Assembly: GCA_001805655.1 (NCBI GenBank)
Contig: MHGR01000122.1
Location: 1-5,181, forward strand
DNA: 5,181 nt
Source of the DNA: Omnitrophica WOR_2 bacterium RIFCSPHIGHO2_02_FULL_52_10
GTDB lineage: Bacteria; Omnitrophota; Gorgyraeia; Zapsychrales; Zapsychraceae
Reading direction: 5' to 3'
Shown here: positions 1 through 5,181 of the stretch, one piece after another
Layout of the letters: each line of letters starts with the position of its first letter
How positions within the stretch are numbered: the first letter of the stretch is position 1
Notes under the pieces: generated by a model
What the model was told of the DNA's origin: nothing
The model's input: only the letters and a program-made list of their open reading frames with translations
Databases searched by the model: none
Position numbers and translations under genes: made by a program

Positions 1-134
1 ATAATAACAAATATATATAAAAAAGGAAACAGTATTTTGTTTTTTTTGAATCCCTTATCATAATTTTGTCGTCAAGGATTAGTTTTTTTAATTTCTGAAT
101 TGTTGTATTGGTTGATTATCAATGAATTACACGG
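1..134. other. AT-rich intergenic stretch without a recognisable feature
   Basis: This stretch is strongly AT-rich with runs of A and T (for example eight or more T around 41-48 and seven T around 85-91). I found no open reading frame with a ribosome binding site, no RNA gene and no convincing hairpin. It lies beyond the terminator of the porin gene and may belong to the control region of a gene outside the window. Confidence 0.5.
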
Positions 135-167
135 TAACCCCGACACCCTTCTTCGGGGTCGGGGTTA
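135..167. repeat. Imperfect hairpin, CCCCGAC type
   Basis: Bases 135-144 (TAACCCCGAC) pair with 158-167 (GTCGGGGTTA) as a 10-bp perfect stem. One mismatch then precedes two more G-C pairs around a short CTTCTTC-like loop. Neither strand shows a T run after the stem, so it is not a typical rho-independent terminator. It is the outermost of three hairpins behind the porin gene. It could be a secondary RNA-end structure or a dispersed intergenic palindrome; the sequence alone does not decide. Confidence 0.6.
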
Positions 168-171
168 ATTC

Positions 172-214
172 GGCCAACAAACTTGTGTTCGCTAACGCTC
201 CACAAGTTTGGGCC
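172..214. repeat. Hairpin with 10-bp stem and TTCGCTAACGCTC loop
   Basis: Bases 178-187 (CAAACTTGTG) pair perfectly with 201-210 (CACAAGTTTG). A GGCC/GGCC pairing at 172-175 and 211-214 extends the stem across a two-base bulge. The 13-base loop is TTCGCTAACGCTC. No T run follows on either strand. GC-containing palindromes with such a loop resemble dispersed intergenic repeats, but I see only one copy here, so repeat-family membership is an inference. Confidence 0.6.
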
Positions 215-222
215 TCATTAAT

Positions 223-258
223 AAAAAACCCCCGCCGCTCAATAAAGAGCGGCGGGGG
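223..258 (-). terminator. Rho-independent terminator of the porin gene
   Basis: Bases 229-240 (CCCCCGCCGCTC) and 247-258 (GAGCGGCGGGGG) form a 12-bp perfect, very GC-rich stem around the 6-base loop AATAAA. Read on the minus strand, the stem is followed directly by six T (plus-strand A run 223-228), the classical intrinsic-terminator layout. It begins 27 bases past the porin stop codon. It would end leftward transcription of the porin gene; on the plus strand there is no comparable T run. Confidence 0.95.
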
Positions 259-285
259 CTCGTTAAAACTTCTGATTCCGAAAAA

Positions 286-1791
286 TTAGAAGTTTACATT
301 ACCATGGACGATAACTTGGGATGCCATTTTATCGTTACCGTTTGTACCAGCCTGGGCATTGGGCAATGGATCACCAAGGAAGACATCCCCCGGTATGAAC
401 CATCCCAGATTAGCGCCGAATTGAACATCTTCGGTGTAATCATACGTGGTTACCCAATCAATTTCATAACCCAGGTCCGTTTTGCCTGTGTCAACCCTCG
501 CGTTTGCTGGGGTCGTAGCAGTTCCATCCGGCTGAACAAGAGCCAATGTGCCGTTACCCGAATCGATCTCCTTGTCTAACCAGAGACCATTCCAAATGAC
601 CTTGGTGGTAACGTCTTCTATCGGGGTCGCCTGGAACGATACGGAATGGATTTGCAGGTTGCTCAGGTTGAAGAGCGAATTATAAATCGTCCCTCCGCCC
701 TGATTTTCGTACATCGGATCCCAAGCAGTGAACCTGTTCTGAGATGCCTGTTTTCCGAGTGCCGCCCCTCCTGGACCACTGCGGTCATTGGGGTTGCTGT
801 CGCCGGATACCCAGGTATAAACATACCCGAGTATCGGGTTGTAGGCCTCCAAGGAATCCGGCAGGATGTCCTTGGGTATTTGATAATTCGAGATAAACTG
901 CGCTGCCATGGCATCACGCTGCTCATTCTGCAGGTTGGCAGGATTGTTACCAACAGTTGTCGTTGCCGCAACGCGGTTACCTCTTTGCCAGGCCACTTCG
1001 CCCTGGATGTTCAAACCATCTAGAACATCCGCGCTGCCTCTTAACCCCGGCATGTAAACTGTGTCTGATTTAGACCCAATTTCCGTGGCTCCGGCATTCT
1101 GGCCAAGACTTTTATCAATACGAGAGAAGAAATAGGCTTCGACTTGCGTGTTCATATCGTCGCCTAGTTCATAGGTCGTATTGATCCCGTAGAGATCAAT
1201 ATCATCCCTATCATCATTGGCCAATGTCAGGGTATTTGCATCATGCTTAGCATATACCAACTCCATGGTAAGCGGATCGTAATCGAATATCATGCGGATC
1301 GCGTCATGCACTGTCTGCTTGGTTAAGTCACCAGCGACAGCAGCAAGGCCGGAATCCGTTGGAGCGGCGTTGTTCGTCCCCCCCGAATCGATTACGAGGC
1401 TATTACCAAAGTGGTATGATTGACGACCGGCGACCACGGTCAATGGAGAGTAGAGCATTTCCCTTAACGTGACATACGCCAAGAGAAGGTCAACGCCCGT
1501 GTCTGTTGTCGCTCCACCGGCGTTATCGTTGCCCCACGCTCTTTCATTGATCAGAGCGACGGTTGCGGATACTTGATCGGTAAGATCAGCATCTGCCCGC
1601 AAAATCGTCTGCGTGATGAACAGGCTTTGCGTTTCATCCGCAAGGATGTTTGCGCCGAGATCAAAATTGTCCCGGAAAAGATAAGTGGAGTCCACGCTTC
1701 CACCAATCTTTAAGTTTTGAACACTGGCAGATGCCGGTACGGCCGCTAAAGCGACCATAAGGGCTGCTGCGAGTATAATTGATTTTTTCAT
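286..1791 (-). CDS. Outer-membrane beta-barrel porin, alginate-export-like
   Basis: The gene encodes a 501-residue secreted protein that most likely forms a beta-barrel channel in the outer membrane; the substrate is unknown. Residues 1-22 are a signal peptide: MKK, a hydrophobic core rich in Ala, Leu and Val, and a PASA cleavage site before Ser23. The mature part is rich in Gly, Asn, Asp and Thr with alternating hydrophobic strands, has only isolated short hydrophobic runs, and ends in VNF, a terminal Phe typical of BAM-assembled barrels. GRQSYHFGNSLVI at 122-134 fits the GRQ-x4-G signature of alginate-export (AlgE-like) barrels, and the length matches that family (about 490). An upstream in-frame TTG at 1803 is rejected because it lies within the ribosome binding site. 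It appears monocistronic, with its own leader and a strong terminator. Export of alginate itself is not implied: no alginate genes are present. It may equally be a general or sugar porin. Confidence 0.88.
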   Translation of the reverse strand: MKKSIILAAALMVALAAVPASASVQNLKIGGSVDSTYLFRDNFDLGANILADETQSLFITQTILRADADLTDQVSATVALINERAWGNDNAGGATTDTGVDLLLAYVTLREMLYSPLTVVAGRQSYHFGNSLVIDSGGTNNAAPTDSGLAAVAGDLTKQTVHDAIRMIFDYDPLTMELVYAKHDANTLTLANDDRDDIDLYGINTTYELGDDMNTQVEAYFFSRIDKSLGQNAGATEIGSKSDTVYMPGLRGSADVLDGLNIQGEVAWQRGNRVAATTTVGNNPANLQNEQRDAMAAQFISNYQIPKDILPDSLEAYNPILGYVYTWVSGDSNPNDRSGPGGAALGKQASQNRFTAWDPMYENQGGGTIYNSLFNLSNLQIHSVSFQATPIEDVTTKVIWNGLWLDKEIDSGNGTLALVQPDGTATTPANARVDTGKTDLGYEIDWVTTYDYTEDVQFGANLGWFIPGDVFLGDPLPNAQAGTNGNDKMASQVIVHGNVNF

Positions 1792-1794
1792 TTT

Positions 1795-1801
1795 CTCCTC
1801 C
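1795..1801 (-). promoter_or_regulatory. Strong ribosome binding site of the porin gene
   Basis: The minus strand reads GGAGGAG, then AAA, then ATG at 1791. The GGAGG core sits five bases before the start, an optimal spacing. This site fixes the start: an open frame extends four codons upstream to a TTG at 1803-1801, but those codons are the Shine-Dalgarno sequence itself. Confidence 0.9.
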
Positions 1802-1834
1802 AAAAATTGGATAACAATGTTTCTTTATATGTAG

Positions 1835-1851
1835 CTAGGCCAAAGGCCTAG
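1835..1851 (-). promoter_or_regulatory. Perfect small hairpin in the porin 5' leader
   Basis: CTAGGCC at 1835-1841 and GGCCTAG at 1845-1851 form a 7-bp perfect stem with a three-base loop. It ends 43 bases upstream of the porin ATG and 33 bases before the Shine-Dalgarno sequence. No T run follows, so it is not a terminator. It could be a DNA palindrome bound by a regulator, or an RNA hairpin within a structured or stabilising 5' leader. I could not match the surrounding bases to a known riboswitch consensus. Confidence 0.45.
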
Positions 1852-1943
1852 AGACTTTCGGTTAAAGACCAGTTTGATTGATGATTCCGGACACGGCAAT
1901 TTTTTATCCCCCCTTTCTCGGTCGTTTTTGAAATCATCCTGGG

Positions 1944-2003
1944 TTATGAATCATTGTATTGCTTATTTCCACGCTTGAACGCACATGAAAAAAAGCAATA
2001 CAC
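1944..2003 (-). CDS. Doubtful 19-codon leader ORF
   Basis: On the minus strand an excellent Shine-Dalgarno sequence, AAGGAGG (2019-2013), is followed after nine bases by GTG at 2003 and a frame of 19 codons ending in TAA at 1946-1944. The peptide would be short, with two Cys and two Phe near the start, and resembles nothing I know. It lies roughly 150 bases upstream of the porin gene, and its start codon sits in one arm of an inverted repeat (1955-2002). A leader peptide is possible, but a chance ribosome-binding-site-like sequence in AT-rich DNA is at least as likely. Confidence 0.15.
   Translation of the reverse strand: MYCFFSCAFKRGNKQYNDS
1955..2002. repeat. Inverted repeat, 13 of 14 bp, upstream of the porin gene
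   Basis: TGTATTGCTTATTT at 1955-1968 is the reverse complement, with one mismatch, of 1989-2002. The first ten bases (TGTATTGCTT / AAGCAATACA) match perfectly. The 20-base spacer holds no further clear stem. No suitable T run follows either arm, so termination is not indicated. It could be a two-half-site operator, an RNA leader hairpin, or the remains of a small mobile repeat. Confidence 0.5.
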
Positions 2004-2388
2004 TCCTTTTCGCCTCCTTATATTAAGATATAAAGCGATCAGGAATTTTGGTCCGATGCCAATGCAACCCGACATAAGACCTGACTGACAGTCCTTGAAC
2101 AACAAAGGCCTTCAGTACTGGTTGTTATTCTCACACACCGGCCATGGCATGTCAACAAATTTTCGATTTTTTTTAGATTAGATTCTTGGCAAAAAATCCT
2201 GCAGGATGTCCGACGGCAAAGCGCCAACCTTTAAATTCTCTCATCCTGTTATTTCACAATCCAATAATCAAAATCCATCTTTGAGATCATCGCAATTGCG
2301 TTAAAAACTTTGGTCCAGCCATATTATTACTTAACCTTATATACAGTATGAGTATTTATATTAGTTATAAGCCATCTCATAAATAGCC

Positions 2389-2451
2389 TGTCATGCCCGC
2401 GTAAGCGGGCATCCAGACGTGTCGTGGATTCCCGCTTCCGCGGGAATGACA
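2389..2451. repeat. 63-bp REP-like palindromic repeat, copy A
   Basis: This intergenic repeat contains two perfect 8-bp stems. ATGCCCGC / GCGGGCAT at 2393-2400 and 2405-2412 has loop GTAA; ATTCCCGC / GCGGGAAT at 2428-2435 and 2440-2447 has loop TTCC. The outer ends TGTCAT and ATGACA are complementary, and ATCCA pairs with TGGAT, so the whole unit is also one long imperfect palindrome. The ATTCCC-N8-GGGAAT core has the form of the dRS3 repeat known from Neisseria, and similar repeats occur in many unrelated genomes. A relative copy lies at 2532-2607. Its role is unknown; such palindromes can act as mRNA 3' stabilisers or insertion targets. Confidence 0.85.
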
Positions 2452-2455
2452 AACT

Positions 2456-2465
2456 TTTCTATTTA
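2456..2465. repeat. Left target-site duplication of the MITE-like element
   Basis: TTTCTATTTA directly precedes the left terminal repeat and is identical to 2643-2652, which directly follows the right terminal repeat. The bases beyond the copies differ, so the duplication is exactly 10 bp. Confidence 0.85.
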
Positions 2466-2642
2466 CATTGCTGTCCGGTAAATTACATCTCTATTAATCC
2501 CAATATGTTACACTTTACAGAAAAAACTCTGCCATGCCCGCGAAAGCGGGCATCCATAAATTTCTGATACTTCTCTCGTCGTGGATTCCAGCTTCCGAGG
2601 GAATGACGCCAAGGATGCCATGATTTTAACCGGACAGCAATG
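2466..2642. mobile_element. MITE-like non-autonomous element, 177 bp
   Basis: The element starts with CATTGCTGTCCGGT (2466-2479) and ends with its perfect reverse complement (2629-2642). With a one-base gap the similarity continues a few bases inward. A perfect 10-bp direct repeat, TTTCTATTTA, flanks it, the signature of cut-and-paste transposition by a DDE transposase. No coding capacity is present, so it must be mobilised in trans. The duplication length and CA-starting termini would suit an IS4-type parent, but the parent is not visible here and that assignment is only inference. The interior carries a decayed copy of the GCGGG palindromic repeat found just outside. The intact duplication suggests a fairly recent insertion. 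Confidence 0.82.
2532..2607. repeat. REP-like palindromic repeat, copy B, inside the MITE
   Basis: The left half keeps a perfect stem: ATGCCCGC (2534-2541), loop GAAA, GCGGGCAT (2546-2553). The right half, starting GTGGATTCC near 2581 and ending GAATGAC at 2607, matches copy A but has two mismatches in the stem (ATTCCAGC against GAGGGAAT). The spacer between halves is about 16 bases longer than in copy A. The copy is therefore partly decayed and is carried within the transposable element. Confidence 0.75.
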
Positions 2643-2652
2643 TTTCTATTTA
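2643..2652. repeat. Right target-site duplication of the MITE-like element
   Basis: TTTCTATTTA directly follows the right terminal repeat and is identical to 2456-2465. Joining 2465 to 2653 restores the presumed empty site. Confidence 0.85.
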
Positions 2653-2713
2653 TAAGATAAGTTTTAAAAATAACTATGGCCAGGAAGTTAAATCTCTAAA
2701 ATAAAAAAATTAA

Positions 2714-2787
2714 TGCGCCCGGGAGGATTCGAACCTCCCACGCCGGCCTTAGGAGAGCCGCGCTCTATCCATCTGAGCTACGGGCGC
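2714..2787 (-). tRNA. tRNA-Arg, anticodon CCU
   Basis: Read on the minus strand, the gene folds into a complete cloverleaf of 74 bases. It has a GCGCCCG/CGGGCGC acceptor stem, a GCTC/GAGC D stem, a CGGCT/GGCCG anticodon stem (with one G-U pair), a 5-base variable loop, and a GGAGG/CCTCC T stem with loop TTCGAAT. The 7-base anticodon loop is CTCCTAA, giving anticodon CCU, which decodes the Arg codon AGG. The discriminator is A at 2714. CCA is not encoded and would be added by the nucleotidyltransferase. The gene starts 16 bases after the TPR gene's stop, on the same strand, so co-transcription is plausible. Seven T at 2709-2703 lie shortly after its 3' end and may serve as a weak stop. Confidence 0.97.
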
Positions 2788-2803
2788 ATAATTAGTATTA
2801 ATA

Positions 2804-5181
2804 TTATAGACGATACGGCGCCAAGGCGTTCAAGTATTCTTGCGGCGCTTTGTAACCCAAAAGAATCGCCTCATCGCAATATTTAACGGCATTCGCATAA
2901 TCCTCTTCCTTAAAGGATAGAATGGAAAGATTGACCCAGGCGTCCATATAATTTGTATCTACTTTGACGGCATTGAGATAGGAGTTGATGGCCTCCGTAT
3001 TCTGCATCAACTTGGCATACGAATTGCCCAAATTATAGTAAGCCACTCTGTTGTTAGGATCCTTGGCTATCGACTCGCGGTACAGATCAATTGCTTTCTG
3101 TAAATTACCGGCACTTTCCTCTAGAACCCCTAAATTAAAGTAGGCCTTGGCATTCTCTGGATCAACTTTGGCCGCCTTCTGAAAACTTTCCTTGGCCTCC
3201 CGCCTGTTGCCCCGCTTCAAATATATGCTCCCCATGTTCAAATAGGCATCCGAGTTTCTTGGATCAACTTCACTGACCTTCTTGTAGAGCGTCAGGGCAT
3301 CAACCAAGCGTCCCTGCTCTTTATAGATGTTGCCGAGGTTATAAAGAGCTTTGCCGTGTTTCGGGCTGATATCCAATGCCATCTGATAGGCAGATACGGC
3401 CCGGGGAAAATCCCCCATCTCGGCATACAAATATCCCAAATTAAAAAACGCCGTGGCCCGCGGCGGTTGGCCGTTAATCCAACGCGTGTAATCGTCTAAA
3501 ACGATTCCCCTGGCCTGAACATACAACTTATTTTTCGGGTCCTTCTTGATCGCCTCATTAAAGACGGAAACCACATTAAATAAAACATCCTCATCCTCAG
3601 GATTAAGTTTTATGGCCTGCGCGTAGGCAAAAACCGCCCGGGGGGCGTCCCCCGCTCTTCTGTACACATCACCCAGACTAATATGCGCGTCTTTGAAACG
3701 GTTGTCAATCATCAATGCGTTCCTGTAGTGTTCAACGGCTTTCGGCAGATCCCCCAGGTCGTCATACAGCTTCCCGAGATTGTAGCGGGCCTCAACAAAA
3801 CCCGGATCGGCCTCAACCGCCTTTTGATAGAAACGGATAACCTCTTCCACATAAGCTTGATCCTTCAGCGCCGTTTCGGCCAAGCCGCCGCTGAATCCTT
3901 CGGACCGCATTTTTACTATCGTTTTATAAGTTTCCTCGGCCGCCTTAAATTTTCCTTCCTCCTGAATGGCTATGGCAAGATTATTCAGGGCGATGACCTC
4001 TTTTGGATAAATGTCAAGCTGATGCCGCCAGAGAGACACGCTGTTTTTCCAAATTCGGCACTGCTCATTTGTTTTTAAAAAAAACGTGGCCAGGATAAAC
4101 AGCACGATGCTGAGAACCCCCATGGCCGCTTTCGGAAGCGGGCGATGCCAAACCTGCTGGACGCCATATCCCGCTAACAGGCAAAATCCCAAGCTTGGCA
4201 AGTACATGAACCTGTCGGCGACAATATTGACATCCTTGGCCTCATCGAACCGCAGAAGAAAAAAAATGGAAAAAAAGTAAAAGGCCACGGCAAAAATAAA
4301 CCAGCGGTATTGACGCAGCCGCACGATGGACAAAATCACCAGGCACAAAACGGCGGCGGATAGGAAATATTCGAAATAAGTAAAAGCAATCGGCTGGGGC
4401 AGCCTGTAGAGGGGCATCAGATTCAGGGGAAAGAGAAACTGCCTTAAATAAAAAGTGAAGGTCCAAGCCCAAATGAGCGGAATTTCCACTATATTTTTTC
4501 CTGGTACGCGAACATGAGACGCATACGAGAGCCAAGTAATGGCCGCAATAGCAATTATGAGAGGTATTTTTTCGATGACCGAAGAGCGCGAAAACTTTCG
4601 GCCGTAAAACCAGTCTAAGAGAAACAAGATCAAAGGCAGGCTCAAAGCCATGGGTTTGGCTAACATGCTCACGACACCGAGAACCATTGTTAAAATAAGA
4701 TAACCAGGAAATTTTTGGCCTTGGGACGCATGCGCCGTTTTGGAGAATTCAAGATAGCGGCAATAACTGACGAGCGCTCCCATGTAGAAAAAAGCGTATA
4801 GAACGTCTTTGCGCTCGGTGACCCAGGCGACGGATTCAACATGCATGGGGTGAACGCCAAACACAAGGGCCGCGAGCCCGCTGGCCGGAGCCGCTAGGCC
4901 GAGCTGTAACCCAAACCAAAAAATCAAAGCTACAACACCCAGATGCAGAAGCAAATTGTTGAGATGGCAGATAAACGGATCGTAGCCGAAATAATGATAC
5001 TCTACGGCAAAGGATAAAATCGTCAGGGGAATATAGAGATCATTGACCGTGCCGGTAAAAATATCCCGGATATGCTCGGCGTCCAGCGACTGGACCGTGA
5101 TATTTTCATACAGATGGACATCATCGTCCCATAAGATAAAATCATTTTTAAGGGTGGGCAGAAAGGCCGCAAAGACAATGC
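2804..5181 (-). CDS. TMTC-like GT-C membrane protein with C-terminal TPR array (5' partial)
   Basis: The frame stays open to the window edge, so the N-terminus is missing; by family comparison only about 10-30 residues are lost. In the 791 visible residues, the tail of a first membrane helix is followed by WDDD (17-20), the acidic first-loop motif of GT-C glycosyltransferases. Next come the family motifs HPMHVESVAWVTERKD (110-125) and DRFMYLPSLGF (322-332), with roughly ten hydrophobic segments up to about residue 368. From about 393 to 777 lie nine recognisable TPR units of about 34 residues (NLGxxY...A...Y..A...DP) and two degenerate ones near 441-459 and 529-548. This architecture matches bacterial relatives of eukaryotic TMTC O-mannosyltransferases. 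A likely role is sugar transfer from a polyprenyl-phosphate donor outside the cytoplasmic membrane, with TPRs binding an acceptor or partner; substrate and activity are inference. The TTG at 4954 is internal and not the start. Confidence 0.88.
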   Translation of the reverse strand, partial: IVFAAFLPTLKNDFILWDDDVHLYENITVQSLDAEHIRDIFTGTVNDLYIPLTILSFAVEYHYFGYDPFICHLNNLLLHLGVVALIFWFGLQLGLAAPASGLAALVFGVHPMHVESVAWVTERKDVLYAFFYMGALVSYCRYLEFSKTAHASQGQKFPGYLILTMVLGVVSMLAKPMALSLPLILFLLDWFYGRKFSRSSVIEKIPLIIAIAAITWLSYASHVRVPGKNIVEIPLIWAWTFTFYLRQFLFPLNLMPLYRLPQPIAFTYFEYFLSAAVLCLVILSIVRLRQYRWFIFAVAFYFFSIFFLLRFDEAKDVNIVADRFMYLPSLGFCLLAGYGVQQVWHRPLPKAAMGVLSIVLFILATFFLKTNEQCRIWKNSVSLWRHQLDIYPKEVIALNNLAIAIQEEGKFKAAEETYKTIVKMRSEGFSGGLAETALKDQAYVEEVIRFYQKAVEADPGFVEARYNLGKLYDDLGDLPKAVEHYRNALMIDNRFKDAHISLGDVYRRAGDAPRAVFAYAQAIKLNPEDEDVLFNVVSVFNEAIKKDPKNKLYVQARGIVLDDYTRWINGQPPRATAFFNLGYLYAEMGDFPRAVSAYQMALDISPKHGKALYNLGNIYKEQGRLVDALTLYKKVSEVDPRNSDAYLNMGSIYLKRGNRREAKESFQKAAKVDPENAKAYFNLGVLEESAGNLQKAIDLYRESIAKDPNNRVAYYNLGNSYAKLMQNTEAINSYLNAVKVDTNYMDAWVNLSILSFKEEDYANAVKYCDEAILLGYKAPQEYLNALAPYRL

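Larger units (their letters stand above)
1804..2374. other. Intergenic region and porin upstream leader, no supported gene
   Basis: About 570 bases lie between the porin start and the repeat cluster. It is AT-rich and carries no frame with both a credible ribosome binding site and protein-like composition over more than about 20 codons. A 62-codon minus frame at 2039-2227 has Cys- and Arg-rich, non-protein-like composition. The porin promoter must lie here, but I find no unambiguous -35/-10 pair. The best candidate is a poor one: TTCAAG, 15 bases, then TACAAT on the minus strand near 1979-1953. Two inverted repeats in it are listed separately. Confidence 0.6.
2375..2657. repeat. Outer inverted repeat enclosing the repeat cluster
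   Basis: TCTCATAAATAG at 2375-2386 is the reverse complement, with one mismatch, of CTATTTATAAGA at 2646-2657. If the 177-bp element and one target copy are removed, these arms flank the 63-bp palindrome closely (two bases on the left, seven on the right). They then look like AT-rich outer arms of one older palindromic repeat. The arms are short and AT-rich, so chance similarity is not excluded. Confidence 0.4.

Noticed and set aside
208..579. Plus-strand frame of 123 codons overlapping the porin gene
   Set aside because: It begins within the terminator hairpin and runs antisense to the porin; composition is not protein-like and no ribosome binding site is seen.
646..1023. Plus-strand frame of 125 codons, and a 102-codon minus frame at 663-971
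   Set aside because: Both are shadows of the porin coding sequence in other frames, without family resemblance.
1789..1803. TTG at 1803 as porin start (505 residues)
   Set aside because: The four extra codons are the Shine-Dalgarno sequence GGAGGAG plus AAA; the ATG at 1791 begins a canonical signal peptide.
1792..1920. c-di-GMP (GEMM) or other known riboswitch in the porin leader
   Set aside because: The hairpin and a GAAAG string are suggestive, but the conserved core of the GEMM class could not be found and the stems do not fit.
1985..2026. Plus-strand 13-codon frame beginning MKKS, like a signal peptide start
   Set aside because: It stops after 13 codons and has no ribosome binding site; the similarity to a secretion signal is coincidental.
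2039..2227. 62-codon minus frame in the intergenic region
   Set aside because: Seven Cys and many Arg and Ser in a random-looking order, and no good ribosome binding site; judged a chance frame.
2389..2607. CRISPR array
   Set aside because: Only two diverged copies of a palindromic unit, at unequal internal spacing, with one inside a transposable element; no regular repeat-spacer pattern.
3683..4280. Plus-strand frames of 131 and 64 codons
   Set aside because: They are antisense to the TPR/GT-C gene and owe their openness to its codon pattern.
4242..4535. 97-codon minus frame
   Set aside because: Alternate-frame shadow of the membrane domain of the TPR/GT-C gene.
4952..4954. TTG at 4954 as start of the TPR/GT-C protein
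   Set aside because: The same frame continues 75 codons to the window edge and encodes the expected family N-terminal motifs, including WDDD and the PLT..SF segment, so this TTG is internal.

Overview
The window looks like a chromosomal segment from a Gram-negative (diderm) bacterium. The outer-membrane beta-barrel closely resembles, from memory, porins of the candidate phylum Omnitrophota (OP3). That lineage call is recognition rather than a computed result and is tentative. Every gene found lies on the minus strand; no plus-strand gene is supported.

Layout in plus coordinates: 1-134 is AT-rich with no recognisable feature. 135-258 holds three consecutive hairpins; the one nearest the gene (223-258) is a textbook rho-independent terminator for the porin gene. 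286-1791 encodes a 501-residue porin-like protein of the alginate-export type, with signal peptide and terminal Phe; its ATG is fixed by a GGAGGAG ribosome binding site. 1804-2713 is a gene-poor intergenic stretch of about 900 bp. Its porin-proximal part has a small perfect hairpin and a longer inverted repeat that overlaps a doubtful 19-codon leader ORF. Its distal part is a nested repeat cluster: a 63-bp palindromic GCGGG repeat, followed by a 177-bp miniature inverted-repeat element. That element has 14-bp perfect termini, a perfect 10-bp target duplication and a second, decayed copy of the palindrome inside it. 2714-2787 is tRNA-Arg(CCU). 2804-5181 is a large membrane protein, cut by the window edge, that joins a GT-C (TMTC-like) glycosyltransferase-type domain to a C-terminal array of TPR repeats.

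The genes do not form an obvious pathway. The TPR/GT-C gene and the tRNA are 16 bp apart and could share a transcript. The porin gene has its own leader and terminator and is probably a separate unit. The most notable non-coding observation is the MITE-like element, whose insertion can be reconstructed base by base and which lies in one arm of an older palindromic repeat.
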